Source: Burkholderia mayonis (GTDB lineage: Bacteria; Pseudomonadota; Gammaproteobacteria; Burkholderiales; Burkholderiaceae). Taken from it: a stretch of DNA of 64,000 nt. Where the stretch lies: NCBI RefSeq assembly GCF_001523745.2, contig NZ_CP013387.1, forward strand, positions 1,984,001 to 2,048,000, written 5' to 3'. This document shows positions 34,866 through 44,461 of the stretch, piece after piece. The notes under the pieces are model-generated. The model had not been told where the DNA came from and did not search any database. It worked only from the letters and a program-made list of their open reading frames with translations. The first letter of the stretch is position 1, and each line of letters begins with the position of its first letter. The translations under genes were made by a program, and so were the position numbers.

Positions 34866-35897
34866 TCACGCCGATGCGTCGTCTTCCGCGAGCTGAAACA
34901 GGCAATCGCCGCGTTGCACCTGCGCGGGCACGCGTTTGCAGACGACTTCGCCGTCGCTCGCGAAGCGCTGCGTGACGGGCTCGCGCAGCGGCGTATCGGG
35001 AAAATGAATCAGCGCCGCGGGCTGACCCGCGCGCACGCGCCCGCCCAGCTCGACGAGCGGCTCGTAGAGCCCCTTGTCGTACGCATACACGTAATGATGC
35101 GCGCCGCCCACCCGCATGAAGCGCGTCTGCGCGGGCGGACTGTCCGGCACGAGCGGGCCGCGCAGCGCGCCGACGAAGCCGAGGAAATGCAGCAGGCCGC
35201 GGCGTGCGTCGCGAATCAGCGCCGGATCGGACATCCCGCCGCCGCCCAGTTCGGTCAGGATCGAGATCGCGCCTTGCCGGCGCGCGGCCGACGACGCATG
35301 CACCGGGTTCGGCGCGTGCAGAAACGCGCGCGGCAGGCCGAACGCGGCGAGCAATTCGCGCACGCGCGCGCGCTCCGCCGCATCGCGCGGCTCGAGCGCG
35401 AGCATGTTGCCGCCTTGATAGAGGAGCGAGCTGCCGCCCGAATGCAGATCGACGAGATACTGCGCGCGCGGCAGCAGCATGTGCTCGATGTAGTCGGCGA
35501 TCACGTCGGTCGGCGTGCCGGCCGGGTCGCCCGGAAAGCTGCGGTTCAGGTTGCCGCCGTCGATCGGCGATACGCGCGAGCCCGCGTCCGCCGCCGGGAA
35601 ATTCGCCATCGGCAGGAAAATCAGTTGCCCGTCGACCATCTCCGCGTCGATCTCCCGCACGACGCGCGATACGACGATCTGCCCTTCGTACTCGTCACCG
35701 TGGTTGCCGGCCATCACGAGCACGACGGGGCCGCTGCCGTTGCGAATCGACACGATCGGAACCGGAATCCATCCGTATGCCGAACGATGGACCGAGTGCG
35801 GCAGGCGCAGATAGCCGGCGTGCTTGCCGTTCGCGTCGAGATCGATTTCGCTGCGGATCGGATTTCGGAAGCGGGGGGTGTCGGTCATGGTCGGCAT
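34866..35897 (-). CDS. Succinylglutamate desuccinylase/aspartoacylase-family zinc deacylase (DoeB-like)
   Basis: This 343-residue M14-like metallohydrolase has zinc ligands in GNHGDEYEGQI (His, Glu) and a second His in YLVDLHSGGSS, with NGxHGxE-like spacing. Overall it resembles N-acetyl-diaminobutyrate deacetylases of ectoine breakdown (DoeB), but no ectoine genes are adjacent, so the substrate is open. A barrel-type C-terminal domain (GLYEPLVELGGRVRAGQPAA) is typical of this subgroup. The start may be the ATG at 35897 or 35888; neither has a strong ribosome site. Confidence 0.85.
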   Translation of the reverse strand: MPTMTDTPRFRNPIRSEIDLDANGKHAGYLRLPHSVHRSAYGWIPVPIVSIRNGSGPVVLVMAGNHGDEYEGQIVVSRVVREIDAEMVDGQLIFLPMANFPAADAGSRVSPIDGGNLNRSFPGDPAGTPTDVIADYIEHMLLPRAQYLVDLHSGGSSLLYQGGNMLALEPRDAAERARVRELLAAFGLPRAFLHAPNPVHASSAARRQGAISILTELGGGGMSDPALIRDARRGLLHFLGFVGALRGPLVPDSPPAQTRFMRVGGAHHYVYAYDKGLYEPLVELGGRVRAGQPAALIHFPDTPLREPVTQRFASDGEVVCKRVPAQVQRGDCLFQLAEDDASA

Positions 35898-36530
35898 CGG
35901 CCTGCGACGGCCTGAGCAGTAGCGGGACTGTGTGTGGAAGCTCACCGGCAATCGCCGGCGGGCGCTCGGGGTGCTGCGGCGTGCAACGCATGCGGTTCTG
36001 CGACGCCGTTGCGACGGTGCGGTACTGCGGATGCGCCGATGCTGCGGCCGGCGTGCGCCATGTCGACGGCGCGAATGTCGCGGCACGGCGCCGCCGCATA
36101 TGTCCTGAACGTTCACGGAACAACAGCGTCGCTCGCTTCGCGGGCGCAGCGGGCGCAGCGGGCGCAGCGGGCGCAGCGGGCGCTGCGGGCGTCGCGGGCG
36201 CTGCGGGCGTCGCGGGCATCGCGGGCATCGCGGGCGTCAGGATCGTAGCGCGCCGCCGCATCGACGGGAACGACGAATGCATCTGATCGTAATGCGCCGC
36301 TTGCTGCTTTGCATAGTGCATCAGCAGCATGGTCGCCGCCGAACGCATCGCACAACGGTTTTCTGCTAACGTCGCCTTGCGAATGCGTTCGTTCCACGCA
36401 AGCGCCGCCGGCGAATGCGCCTCCGTTCGCGTGACCGGCTCGGGCGTGCAACCGACTCGAGCGCGCGCCACGCGATCCGTCCCGCGACGCACGCGCGGCC
36501 CAAGCGCCCCAACCTTCCGGAGCCCCTCGC
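35898..36530. other. Intergenic region with a 9-bp tandem repeat
   Basis: No gene is supported. The region holds an 11-unit repeat array (36140-36238) and probably the promoter of the leftward deacylase and of the small rightward gene. Open frames through the array are repeat artefacts. Confidence 0.5.
36140..36238. repeat. 9-bp tandem repeat (GCGGGCGCA-type), 11 units
   Basis: Four identical GCGGGCGCA units are followed by seven variants (GCGGGCGCT, GCGGGCGTC, GCGGGCATC). The sequence decay toward the right suggests an older array than the others in this window. Confidence 0.9.
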
Positions 36531-36764
36531 ATGACAACACACCGGTTCGACGTGTTCGGCAGGCAAATCCTGATCGAGCGCATGCAGGATCGCTGGGTGC
36601 CGTTTTATCCCGGCACGGACGGCAAGCGCCGTCCCGCGCATTTCGTCATTCCCGATTTCCTCGAAGCCGACGAGCTGAGCCAGTATCTCGGCGACCTGTT
36701 TCACGAAAGCGCGACGCCCGACAACGGCGACGTTCGCCGTCTCGATCTTCCGGAGCCCGATTGA
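36531..36764 (+). CDS. Small conserved hypothetical protein (DUF7661-like)
   Basis: The 77-residue product MTTHRFDVFGRQILIERMQD has aromatic and charged residues (RWVPFYPGTDGKRRPAHFVI) and an acidic helical end (PDFLEADELSQYLGDLFHES). It resembles a family of small proteins without known role. GGAG lies eight bases before the ATG. No operon partner is evident. Confidence 0.75.
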   Translation: MTTHRFDVFGRQILIERMQDRWVPFYPGTDGKRRPAHFVIPDFLEADELSQYLGDLFHESATPDNGDVRRLDLPEPD

Positions 36765-36985
36765 CCGTGCGGGCGGCGGCTGCATCCGCCGTCGGCGCCG
36801 TAGCGAAGCGCAACGACGGCATGCCGGCGCGAATCCGCGGAGACGCAACGCGCAGCCGGCCCGGCGCTCCACGTTGTCGCCCTTCTTCTCCGGATTGAAT
36901 AAACTTTTCTCATTGCGCGGCGTCCGACGCAAAAACGGCAAACAACCCTGGCGCGGCTCCACGCCCGCGCCCGTTCGCGCACCCC

Positions 36986-37954
36986 ATGAAATCACTGATC
37001 CCGCAGCAACCGCACAAGCTCGTCCGTCATAACGTCAACTGGGCGGTGAACGCGTTCAAGCGCTTCTCCACCGACCGCTGCTCCGCGATGGCGGCGAGCA
37101 TCGCGTTCTATTCGGCGTTCTCGCTCGCGCCGATGCTCGTGATGGTGATCGCGGTCGCCGGGTGGTTCTTCGGCGCCGACGCCGCGCGCGGCGAGGTGTT
37201 CAGTCACGTCCACGAATTGATCGGCAACGAGGCGGCGGCCGGCGTGCAGACGATCGTCGAGAACGCACACCGCAGCGGCAGTCGCGGCGGCATCGCGGCG
37301 CTGATCTCGTTCGCGATGCTCGCGGTCGGCGCATCGGCGACGTTCGCATCGCTCAACACGGCGCTCAGCGTGATCTGGCCTGCGGCCGGGACGCGCGCAT
37401 CGTCCGTGCTCGGCCTCGTGCGGGTGCGGCTCGTCTCGTTCGGACTCGTGCTCGGCGTCGCGTTCCTGCTGATCGTGTCGCTGGTGCTGGACACCGCGAT
37501 CACGTTCATCGGCCGCTGGCTGTGGGGCAACTCGCCCTATGTCGTGATCGGCAACCTGCTGCAGTTCTCGATCGGCATCGCGGTGCTCGCGTTCGCGTTC
37601 GGCACGTTGATGAAGTTCCTGCCGGACGCGCGCGTGTCGATCCGCGACGCGATGACGGGCGGCATCGTCTCCGCCGTGCTGTTCTCGGCGGGCAAGAAGC
37701 TCTTCGCGCTGTACCTCGCGCACGCGGGCACCGCGAGCGCGTTCGGCGCCGCGGGATCGTTCGCGGTGCTGCTGATGTGGCTGTACTTTTCGGCCGCAGT
37801 GCTGCTGCTCGGCGCGGAATTCGCGGCGGCGCGCGGCGCCGCGCACGCGGCGGACGACGCCGCTGCCGCTGCCGACGCCGAAGCCCACGCCGATACCGCT
37901 GCCGCTGCTGCCGAAGCCGAAGCCGCGGCGGTACGTCGCGGCCCGCGCGATTGA
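36986..37954 (+). CDS. YihY/BrkB-family membrane protein
   Basis: This 322-residue inner-membrane protein has about six helices. The family start is visible as AFKRFSTDRCSAMAASIAFY with SAFSLAPMLVMVIAVAGWFF, and later SAFGAAGSFAVLLMWLYFSA. The C-terminal tail (AADDAAAAADAEAHADTAAA) is an Ala/Asp-rich extension of low complexity. Family members were once called ribonuclease BN but have no proven catalytic role. No clear operon partner. Confidence 0.93.
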   Translation: MKSLIPQQPHKLVRHNVNWAVNAFKRFSTDRCSAMAASIAFYSAFSLAPMLVMVIAVAGWFFGADAARGEVFSHVHELIGNEAAAGVQTIVENAHRSGSRGGIAALISFAMLAVGASATFASLNTALSVIWPAAGTRASSVLGLVRVRLVSFGLVLGVAFLLIVSLVLDTAITFIGRWLWGNSPYVVIGNLLQFSIGIAVLAFAFGTLMKFLPDARVSIRDAMTGGIVSAVLFSAGKKLFALYLAHAGTASAFGAAGSFAVLLMWLYFSAAVLLLGAEFAAARGAAHAADDAAAAADAEAHADTAAAAAEAEAAAVRRGPRD

Positions 37955-38409
37955 CGCGATGGACATGTGACTCTAGACAGTCCGCTCCTTACGCCTGCCT
38001 TTCCGGGTCTTGCGCCTAAGCAAACGATCGGCTCGGCGCGCAAGTGCGCCGAACGCGGTCGCGCGGATGCATTCCGCCGTACCGTCTTGCGGCGTAGGAC
38101 CGCGCGTTGAACGCGCTCATGGCCCGACCCGCAAGCGCAAACGTTTGCTCACCCTGATTTTGTTGCATGAACAACCCCGAAACGCTCGTCCTCCCGCGGA
38201 CGATGCTTGTTGCCGCAACAATCGCAACGCAACAATCGATCAGTGTTCCCCGAACCGAAATAGTCGTTTATGTGATTGATATAAAACGACTTTCCCTCAC
38301 TGTTACCTTTTCGAGACACTTTATTTTTTTGGATTTCTTGCGTCTGGTGCAGTGCGCTATTCTCCAATCCGCAACAAATAACGACTCACTCGCGTGGAGA
38401 AATAACTCG
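37955..38409. other. Porin upstream region
   Basis: Non-coding, becoming AT-rich from about 38150. A long leader is likely. Frames extending the porin N-terminus upstream to 38167 are not used because the signal peptide starts at 38410. Confidence 0.5.
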
Positions 38410-39573
38410 ATGAAGAAACTTGCTCTGTCTACCCTCTCGCTCGCCCTGCTGGGCGCAGCCGGCGCAGCTCAGGCTCAAAGCAGCGTCACGCTGTATGGCG
38501 TGATTGATACGTCGATCACTTATGTCCACGGCAACGACGGCCAGGCCAACAACGCCTGGATGATGGGCAGCGGCAACCTGCAAGGCAGCCGCTGGGGCCT
38601 GAAGGGCACCGAAGATCTGGGCAACGGCCTGAAGGCGATCTTCCAACTCGAAAACGGCTTCAATTCGGCCAACGGCGAACTCGGCCAAGGCAGCCGCATG
38701 TTCGGTCGTCAGGCGTTCGTCGGCCTGCAAAGCGATCAATACGGCACGCTGACGCTCGGCCGCCAGTACGATCCGCTCGTCGACCTGGTTCAACCGGTCA
38801 CAGCAGACAACTACTTCGGCAGCCTGTTCGCCACCCCGGGCGATGTCGACAACAACGACAACAGCCTGCGCGTGAACAACACGGTCAAGTACACGTCGCC
38901 CGTGTTCGCCGGCCTCCAGTTCGAAGCCCTGTACGGCTTCAGCGGCATCGCGGGCTCACCGGGCACCGGCCAGACGTGGTCGGCCGCTGCTGCATACAAC
39001 AACGGCCCGCTCGGCGTCGCAGCCGGCTACTTCCATACGTCGAACTCGGCACCGCTCAGCGCCGCCGGCATTCGTACGGGCTGGGGTGGCTCGTCCGACG
39101 CGATCTTCGACGGTTCGAACAACTCGCTGTTCCTGAACAACGGCTACGCGACGGCCAAATCGATCGGCATCGCTCAAGTCGGCGCTCAATACGTGATCGG
39201 TCCGGTCACGTTCGGCCTCGGCTACAGCAATGCGCAATACAAGTCGGACAACGCTTCGGCGTTCGGCTCGACCGAGAAGTACAACACGGGTCGCGGCTTC
39301 GTCACGTACCAGGCGACGTCGGCACTGCTGCTGGGCCTCGGCTACATCTACACGAAGTCGAGCGGCGATTCGAACGCGAAGTACCACCAGGTTTCGCTGG
39401 GTGCGGACTACTCGCTGTCGAAGCGTACCGATGTCTATCTGGCTGGCGCGTACCAGCACGCAAGCGGCACGCAAGCCGGCGGCGGCGAAGCACAGGCGTC
39501 GGTCGGCTCGTACGGCATCGGCGGCACGAAGTCGCAAGAAATCGTCGCTCTGGGCCTGCGCCACAAGTTCTAA
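38410..39573 (+). CDS. Gram-negative general porin
   Basis: The 387-residue outer-membrane protein starts at MKKLALSTLSLALLGAAGAA with signal cleavage after AQA. Mature sequence QSSVTLYGVIDTSITYVHG is the standard beginning of Burkholderiales trimeric porins. GLKGTEDLGNGLKAIFQLEN and the terminal Phe (GLRHKF) that directs BAM insertion are present. GGAG precedes the ATG, and a strong terminator follows, so it is a single-gene unit. Codon use is biased to a few favoured codons, as for abundant proteins. Confidence 0.96.
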   Translation: MKKLALSTLSLALLGAAGAAQAQSSVTLYGVIDTSITYVHGNDGQANNAWMMGSGNLQGSRWGLKGTEDLGNGLKAIFQLENGFNSANGELGQGSRMFGRQAFVGLQSDQYGTLTLGRQYDPLVDLVQPVTADNYFGSLFATPGDVDNNDNSLRVNNTVKYTSPVFAGLQFEALYGFSGIAGSPGTGQTWSAAAAYNNGPLGVAAGYFHTSNSAPLSAAGIRTGWGGSSDAIFDGSNNSLFLNNGYATAKSIGIAQVGAQYVIGPVTFGLGYSNAQYKSDNASAFGSTEKYNTGRGFVTYQATSALLLGLGYIYTKSSGDSNAKYHQVSLGADYSLSKRTDVYLAGAYQHASGTQAGGGEAQASVGSYGIGGTKSQEIVALGLRHKF

Positions 39574-39631
39574 GCGCAGCCGCAAGCAACGGTTCGGCGA
39601 CGCTCTCGGGCGTCGCCGGCCGCGACCGCAG

Positions 39632-39668
39632 AGCCAGCCTGACGCATGTGCGGACGGCTGGCTTTTTT
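39632..39668 (+). terminator. Rho-independent terminator after the porin gene
   Basis: AGCCAGCC (39632-39639) pairs perfectly with GGCTGGCT (39656-39663), followed by a run of T residues. It lies about 60 bp after the porin stop codon. Confidence 0.9.
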
Positions 39669-40736
39669 GTTTTGTTAGCAGTGCCGTGCGGACGTACATG
39701 CCACGGCAAGAAGACAGTGTTGGCGATTCGCCCGACATCGGCGCGCGCCATGCCGCGCCGCAAGCGCTATACGCGTTCCGCAATCTCGGATAAGGCAACG
39801 AGCCCCGAACTTCGCTCGCAGAGCCAGCAAGGCCGGCATGATGCGCCTGCGAGCCAAAGGCTTCGCTGTCGCGAGCCGGGCGGCGCGCAACGAGCAACGC
39901 AGCACGGTCGACGCTTTCCGGCGACGCGCGTCGCCGTTTCTCGGCGCTCGGCACAGCACGCTTTCCCGCGCCACACTTCCCCAGTACGATCGCGCGCTTG
40001 GATCCGGCGGCGTCTCCGTACATCGCCCGTCAACGCCGCCCAATCCGACGCAGATCATCCGTCGGCGTTTCGCTTCGCCAGTCTGCATTTGAGCCTAGCG
40101 CTCGACGCGCGCGGGGCCGAACGACGATGACGATGACGGCGGCGGCGGTAGTCGCCCGCCGACGATCCGCCACGCCGCCATCGCACGGCATACGTGACCG
40201 AGCCCTGCCCTCGCCAACCCGATCGCGCCGCACGCTATCGTTGCCGTCGCGCGTGCGAATGCCGATGCGCGTGCCGACCGGTTGCTCCACGCGCAATCTC
40301 AAAATGAACCGGCATGCTATCGCCTGCGCGTACCCGACACCGCCACGCCGCACACGTCCTTCGCCGGTCTACATGCGCGTGCTGCGCCGATTTGCTCGAC
40401 CGTCGACGACTCCTCACTGAAATCGCCCGGCGACGCTTCCATTCGCCATGGACAGCCCGCTTGCTCGTCCGCGCGCCGCGTCGCGTTGCAAGTGCACGGA
40501 CATCCCGGACATCCCGGCTCGCCGGCGAGCGTCGCGCGACATCGCATCGTCGCCGCGTCGATCCATCGTTCGCCGACAACCAGGAGACTTACGTCTAGCC
40601 GCATCGCTGCAACGCCCGCTCCGCCGTCACGGCGACCGCGCCGCGCGCCCCGTTCGCAACCACATTCACTACGCCCGCGCACGACTCGCCGCGCGCCGGA
40701 CGCCGCACACCTTGCGCCGCACCGCGCCGTGCACAG
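39669..40736. other. About 1 kb without a supported gene
   Basis: Between two terminators, overlapping frames on both strands have no recognisable domain, consistent start signals or codon pattern. The DNA is GC-rich but lacks the third-position bias seen in neighbouring genes. Nothing further is seen. Confidence 0.5.
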
Positions 40737-40777
40737 ACAAAAAAATCCCCGCGCGCTTTCGCACGCGGGGACTTTTT
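40737..40777. terminator. Bidirectional-type terminator downstream of the HU-like gene
   Basis: TCCCCGCGCGC and GCACGCGGGGA around a short loop form a GC-rich hairpin. An A-run precedes it and a T-run follows it, so it can act on both strands. It lies about 50 bp after the stop of the leftward HU-like gene. Confidence 0.88.
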
Positions 40778-40824
40778 CGGACTATCGCAGCTACCGGACG
40801 ATTCCGGCAAACCGCACGCCGTCC

Positions 40825-41268
40825 TTACGCTGCCGCGTCCTTCAGCTTCTTCAGCGCACGAGCCTTCACGCGCACGCTGGCCGGCTTCGCCGGGAACCAA
40901 CGTTCTTCGCCCGTGAACGGATCCTTGCCGAAGCGCTTCTTCTTCGCCGGCACGGCTTGCGCCGAGATCTTCAGAAGGCCCGGCAGCGTGAACTCGCCCG
41001 CACCCTTCTTGTGGATCGAACCGAGGATCGCGTTCTCGAGTGCCGTCAGCACAGCCTTCACGGCCTTCAGTTCGACCTCGGCACGCTCGGCGATGTGAGC
41101 GGCGAGCGACGCCTTCGTGAACGAGTCCTTGAGCGGCGTCGGAGCGGCAGGCGCCTTCGCGACAGCCTTCTTGGCCACTACTTTCTTCGCGGGCGCTGCT
41201 TTCTTGGCAGCCACTTTCTTGGCCGGTGCGGCAGCCTTCTTAGCCACCTTTTTTGCGGAAGTCGCCAT
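40825..41268 (-). CDS. HU-family nucleoid protein with Lys/Ala-rich histone-H1-like N-terminus
   Basis: The 147-residue protein has two parts. The first 50 residues are a Lys/Ala/Pro-rich stretch of AAKKA/PAKK repeats, like bacterial H1-like tails. The rest is a divergent HU/IHF domain, SFTKASLAAHIAERAEVELK with FTLPGLLKISAQAVPAKKKR. AGGAG precedes the ATG at 41268. This fusion is typical of Burkholderiales and probably compacts DNA. An ATG further upstream (41301) is less likely. Confidence 0.92.
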   Translation of the reverse strand: MATSAKKVAKKAAAPAKKVAAKKAAPAKKVVAKKAVAKAPAAPTPLKDSFTKASLAAHIAERAEVELKAVKAVLTALENAILGSIHKKGAGEFTLPGLLKISAQAVPAKKKRFGKDPFTGEERWFPAKPASVRVKARALKKLKDAAA

Positions 41269-41543
41269 GTTTCTCCTACCAGGTGTGGTCGTTGGATACA
41301 CGAAGCGCGCGACATGCGAGCTTCAACGCCGGATTCTACAAGCGCCGCGCCGCTTCGTGCAGCACTTTTATGCGTTATCCGCGGGTTTCCCGCAGGTTTT
41401 GTTGCGCGCCGCTGACTACGGATGTCGTTTCGGCCCGTGTATGCAGCGTTTTTTTGTGTCGCGCGCCGAATCGAAACGGCGAATTATGTTCGACATTTGC
41501 ATTCCTATACTGTCCGTCGGCATCGCATCGCTTGGGATATGGA

Positions 41544-42671
41544 ATGCGCGCAATCAAGCATGTTAGAGGGCTCGACGGTTTGCGCGCCGTCGCCGTCACA
41601 CTTGTCTTCCTATCGCACCGCGCGCACTTTGGCGCGGTCGACGTCGGCCAGATCGGCGTCTGGACGTTCTTCCTCATCAGCGGCTTTCTGATCGTCGGCG
41701 AACTGCACCGCAGCCGGCTCGCGATCGAGCGCGGCACGTCGTGCCGCCGCTACGCGTTCTGGCTGTTCGCTGGCAAGCGCGCGCTGCGCATCCTGCCCGT
41801 CTACTACCTGCTGCTCGCCGCGCTCGCGATCGCGCATCGCCACATCTATCAGCACGGCGTCGACCTCGGGCTGCGCTGGCACGCGGTGTTTCTGTCGAAC
41901 TATTGGATCGGCGCCGTCAAGGACGGCTGGCCCGGCAGCACATCGCACTTCTGGAGCCTCGCCGTCGAACAGCAGTTCTACCTGATCGCGCCGCTCGCGC
42001 TGCTCGCGACCCGCGCGTCGCGCCATCTCGCGTATTGCGCGGCGGCCGTCGCGCTCGCCGCGATCGCGCACGCGCTGCTGTATCTGCAACACGCATCGCC
42101 GGTGCTCATTTATGCGTTCTCGCCGTGGAATTTCGCGTTGATCGCGCTCGGCGGCATCGGCGGGATCCTGCACAGCGGCGGCGTGGCCGCGCCGAAAGGC
42201 GCTGTCGGCACACTCATGCTTTGGGCCGGCGCTGCAGGCGTGACGTTCTGCGCAACGCTGGCGATGTGGGCCGCGCCGCTTTCCGCCACGGCCGGCGGTC
42301 CAGCGGACGTCGCCCTCGGCGTCTCGCTCGGCATCCTGCTGTTCTGGATCGTGAGCCGTCCCGAACATCCAGCCGTCGCGCTGCTCGAATGGGCGCCGAT
42401 CGCGTACCTCGGCGCCATCAGCTACGGGTTCTATCTGTTCCATAACCTGATTCCGGAGCATCTCGGCGTGATGCCGGGCCTCTACGAACGGCTGCACGTC
42501 CCGCATTCGCTACGGGAATTGCTGCCCGAGATCCTGCAGTTTCTGCTGTCCGTGCTGCTCGCGCATCTGTCGTGGCAGTACCTGGAAAAGCGCGTGCTGG
42601 ATTACAAGAAGCCGCTCGAGAGCGCGTTGCGTCGGCGGTTCGCGCCGCGCGAGCGCACGGCCGTGCGGTGA
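41544..42671 (+). CDS. Acyltransferase-3 family membrane protein (OafA/YrhL-like)
   Basis: This 375-residue integral membrane acyltransferase has about ten helices. The family catalytic start is RGLDGLRAVAVTLVFLSHR (His), and the motif SHFWSLAVEQQFYLIAPLAL follows. Such enzymes O-acetylate polysaccharides or lipids, taking acyl groups across the membrane. It lies near two further acyltransferases and polysaccharide genes. The ATG at 41544 was chosen because it starts the conserved region; the frame is open further upstream. Confidence 0.9.
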   Translation: MRAIKHVRGLDGLRAVAVTLVFLSHRAHFGAVDVGQIGVWTFFLISGFLIVGELHRSRLAIERGTSCRRYAFWLFAGKRALRILPVYYLLLAALAIAHRHIYQHGVDLGLRWHAVFLSNYWIGAVKDGWPGSTSHFWSLAVEQQFYLIAPLALLATRASRHLAYCAAAVALAAIAHALLYLQHASPVLIYAFSPWNFALIALGGIGGILHSGGVAAPKGAVGTLMLWAGAAGVTFCATLAMWAAPLSATAGGPADVALGVSLGILLFWIVSRPEHPAVALLEWAPIAYLGAISYGFYLFHNLIPEHLGVMPGLYERLHVPHSLRELLPEILQFLLSVLLAHLSWQYLEKRVLDYKKPLESALRRRFAPRERTAVR

Positions 42672-42862
42672 CGCGCACGATGCTGCTAAACGCGTGTATT
42701 CGACGACAAGAGCCTGGACCGCTCGAAGCCGCATTGCGCCGCGGGTTCGCGAGCGGCTACACGGGACACTTGATCACGCAAGAGTCATTTGAGCGCCGGA
42801 AGTCGGTACGCGGCCAGGCCATTTTGCATGCGGAGCGCTTCCCCGCGCCGCGCCGCCCCGGA

Positions 42863-42895
42863 CATAAAAATGCCCCGGCTCATGCGAACCGGGGC
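42863..42895 (-). terminator. Terminator after galU
   Basis: Read leftward, GCCCCGG (42895-42889) pairs with CCGGGGC (42878-42872) and is followed by ATTTTTA. It is about 50 bp after the galU stop. Confidence 0.85.
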
Positions 42896-42941
42896 CAACG
42901 GAACAACCACCACACACCTTGGACGTCAGAAGACAGGGATG

Positions 42942-43829
42942 CTAAGCGACTGCGGCAAGCGCGGGCAGACAGTTGCGCAGATACGCCTCGAAATCGCGGC
43001 CGACTTCCGGATGCTGGAGCGCGAGCTCGACAGTCGCCTTCAAATAGCCGAGCTTGCTGCCGCAGTCGAAGCGGGTGCCGTAATAGCGGTACGCGAGCAC
43101 CTGCTCCTCGGTCAGCAGCGACTGCACCGCATCCGTCAGTTGCAGTTCGCCGCCCGCGCCCGGCTTCGTCTTGCGCAGGTGATCGAAGATGCTCGGCATC
43201 AGCACGTAGCGCCCGACGACGCCGAGATTCGACGGCGCATGCTCGGGCGCCGGCTTCTCGATGATGCCCGACAGCTTGATGATGTCCTCCTCCCACTCGC
43301 GCCCTTCGACGACGCCATACGAGCGGCTTTCCTCGCGCTCGATCGTTTCGACGCCGATCACCGAGCTGTGATAGTGGTTGAAGACGTCGACGAGCTGCTT
43401 GAGCACCGGCTGGTCGCCGTGCAGCAGGTCGTCGGCGAGGATCACCGCGAACGGCTCGCCGTGCACGAGCTTCTCCGCGCAGAGCACCGCGTGACCCAGG
43501 CCGAGCGCGGCCGGCTGCCGCACGTAGAAGCAATCGACGTGACTCGGCTTGATGCTGCGCACGAGTTCGAGCAGCTTTTCCTTGCCGCGCGCCTCGAGCT
43601 CGGACTCGATTTCGAACGACTTGTCGAAGTGATCTTCGATCGCGCGCTTGCTGCGCCCCGTCACGAAGATCATCTCGGTGAGGCCTGCGTTGATCGCCTC
43701 TTCGACCGCATACTGGATCAGCGGCTTGTCGACGACCGGCAGCATTTCCTTGGGACTCGCCTTGGTGGCGGGCAAAAACCGTGTGCCGAGACCGGCAACG
43801 GGGAACACGGCTTTGGTGACTTTCAACAT
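42942..43829 (-). CDS. galU: UTP-glucose-1-phosphate uridylyltransferase
   Basis: The 295-residue enzyme makes UDP-glucose for polysaccharide synthesis. The start [20 protein letters not shown] with [20 protein letters not shown] is the nucleotide-binding signature of Gal[24 protein letters not shown] sequence ([20 protein letters not shown]) and the conserved DDLLHGDQP region follow. It is single, with its own terminator. Confidence 0.96.
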   Translation of the reverse strand: MLKVTKAVFPVAGLGTRFLPATKASPKEMLPVVDKPLIQYAVEEAINAGLTEMIFVTGRSKRAIEDHFDKSFEIESELEARGKEKLLELVRSIKPSHVDCFYVRQPAALGLGHAVLCAEKLVHGEPFAVILADDLLHGDQPVLKQLVDVFNHYHSSVIGVETIEREESRSYGVVEGREWEEDIIKLSGIIEKPAPEHAPSNLGVVGRYVLMPSIFDHLRKTKPGAGGELQLTDAVQSLLTEEQVLAYRYYGTRFDCGSKLGYLKATVELALQHPEVGRDFEAYLRNCLPALAAVA

Positions 43830-44105
43830 GATCGCATCCCGAAAGTGTTGACGGTTGGCCGGGCGTCAAATGTCGGGATCGCGCGCCAAGCGCGGCTGCA
43901 CTCGACGGGCGATGCGCATCGGCATTCGACGCGCCGGCAAAACATCAATCTGAAAAAATCGTCTGCTTGACGCGGCGCTTCTTTCATTAATATGAAAGGA
44001 CCGCCCGGATATAATCACATTCGGATAATCGTCGCGGAGTCGGTCGATCTTGCCGACCCGCCGGGTGCTTCGCGACAATTTACCGATTCGATCCGTTACA
44101 TTCAA
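43830..44105. other. galU upstream spacer
   Basis: No gene seen. It becomes AT-rich toward 44100 and should contain the galU promoter. Confidence 0.4.
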
Positions 44106-44243
44106 TTATTCGAATTCCTCCGAATAAGGCGCGCGGCCGAAGCCGAAGCAGTTGATCGGCTCGTTCTTCAGCGCGTCCCGATAAGCCGACAGCACGGCCA
44201 TGACGAGCAATACGGCACCGCTTGCGATCCAATGCATGTCCAT
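44106..44243 (-). CDS. 45-residue single-helix membrane protein
   Basis: A short leftward gene has a nearly ideal ribosome site (AAGGAGGGAG six bases before the ATG). The product is MDMHWIASGAVLLVMAVLSA followed by YRDALKNEPINCFGFGRAPY and SEEFE. One hydrophobic helix precedes a short polar tail. Function is unknown. The strong start signal, rather than homology, supports it being real. Confidence 0.65.
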   Translation of the reverse strand: MDMHWIASGAVLLVMAVLSAYRDALKNEPINCFGFGRAPYSEEFE

Positions 44244-44461
44244 CGTGGGCTCCCTCCTTCAATCGACATGGGATCTCAAGCTATCAGAAAAAAATCGATA
44301 AATAATTTGCCGCCATACCGCAACGTGAAAACCGTTACGAATGGATACGAATAATTACATTTATTGGATAAGCGATTTTTTTATTCTCCCACCCGGATTT
44401 CTTGCGGATTACGATCGAATGGCGTCTTTCGCGTCTTTCTCATTGCAAGGAACCGGACCGC

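Noticed and set aside
12822..36238. CRISPR array among the repeats
   Set aside because: All arrays are direct tandem repeats of 6-9 bp without spacers, and no cas genes are present.
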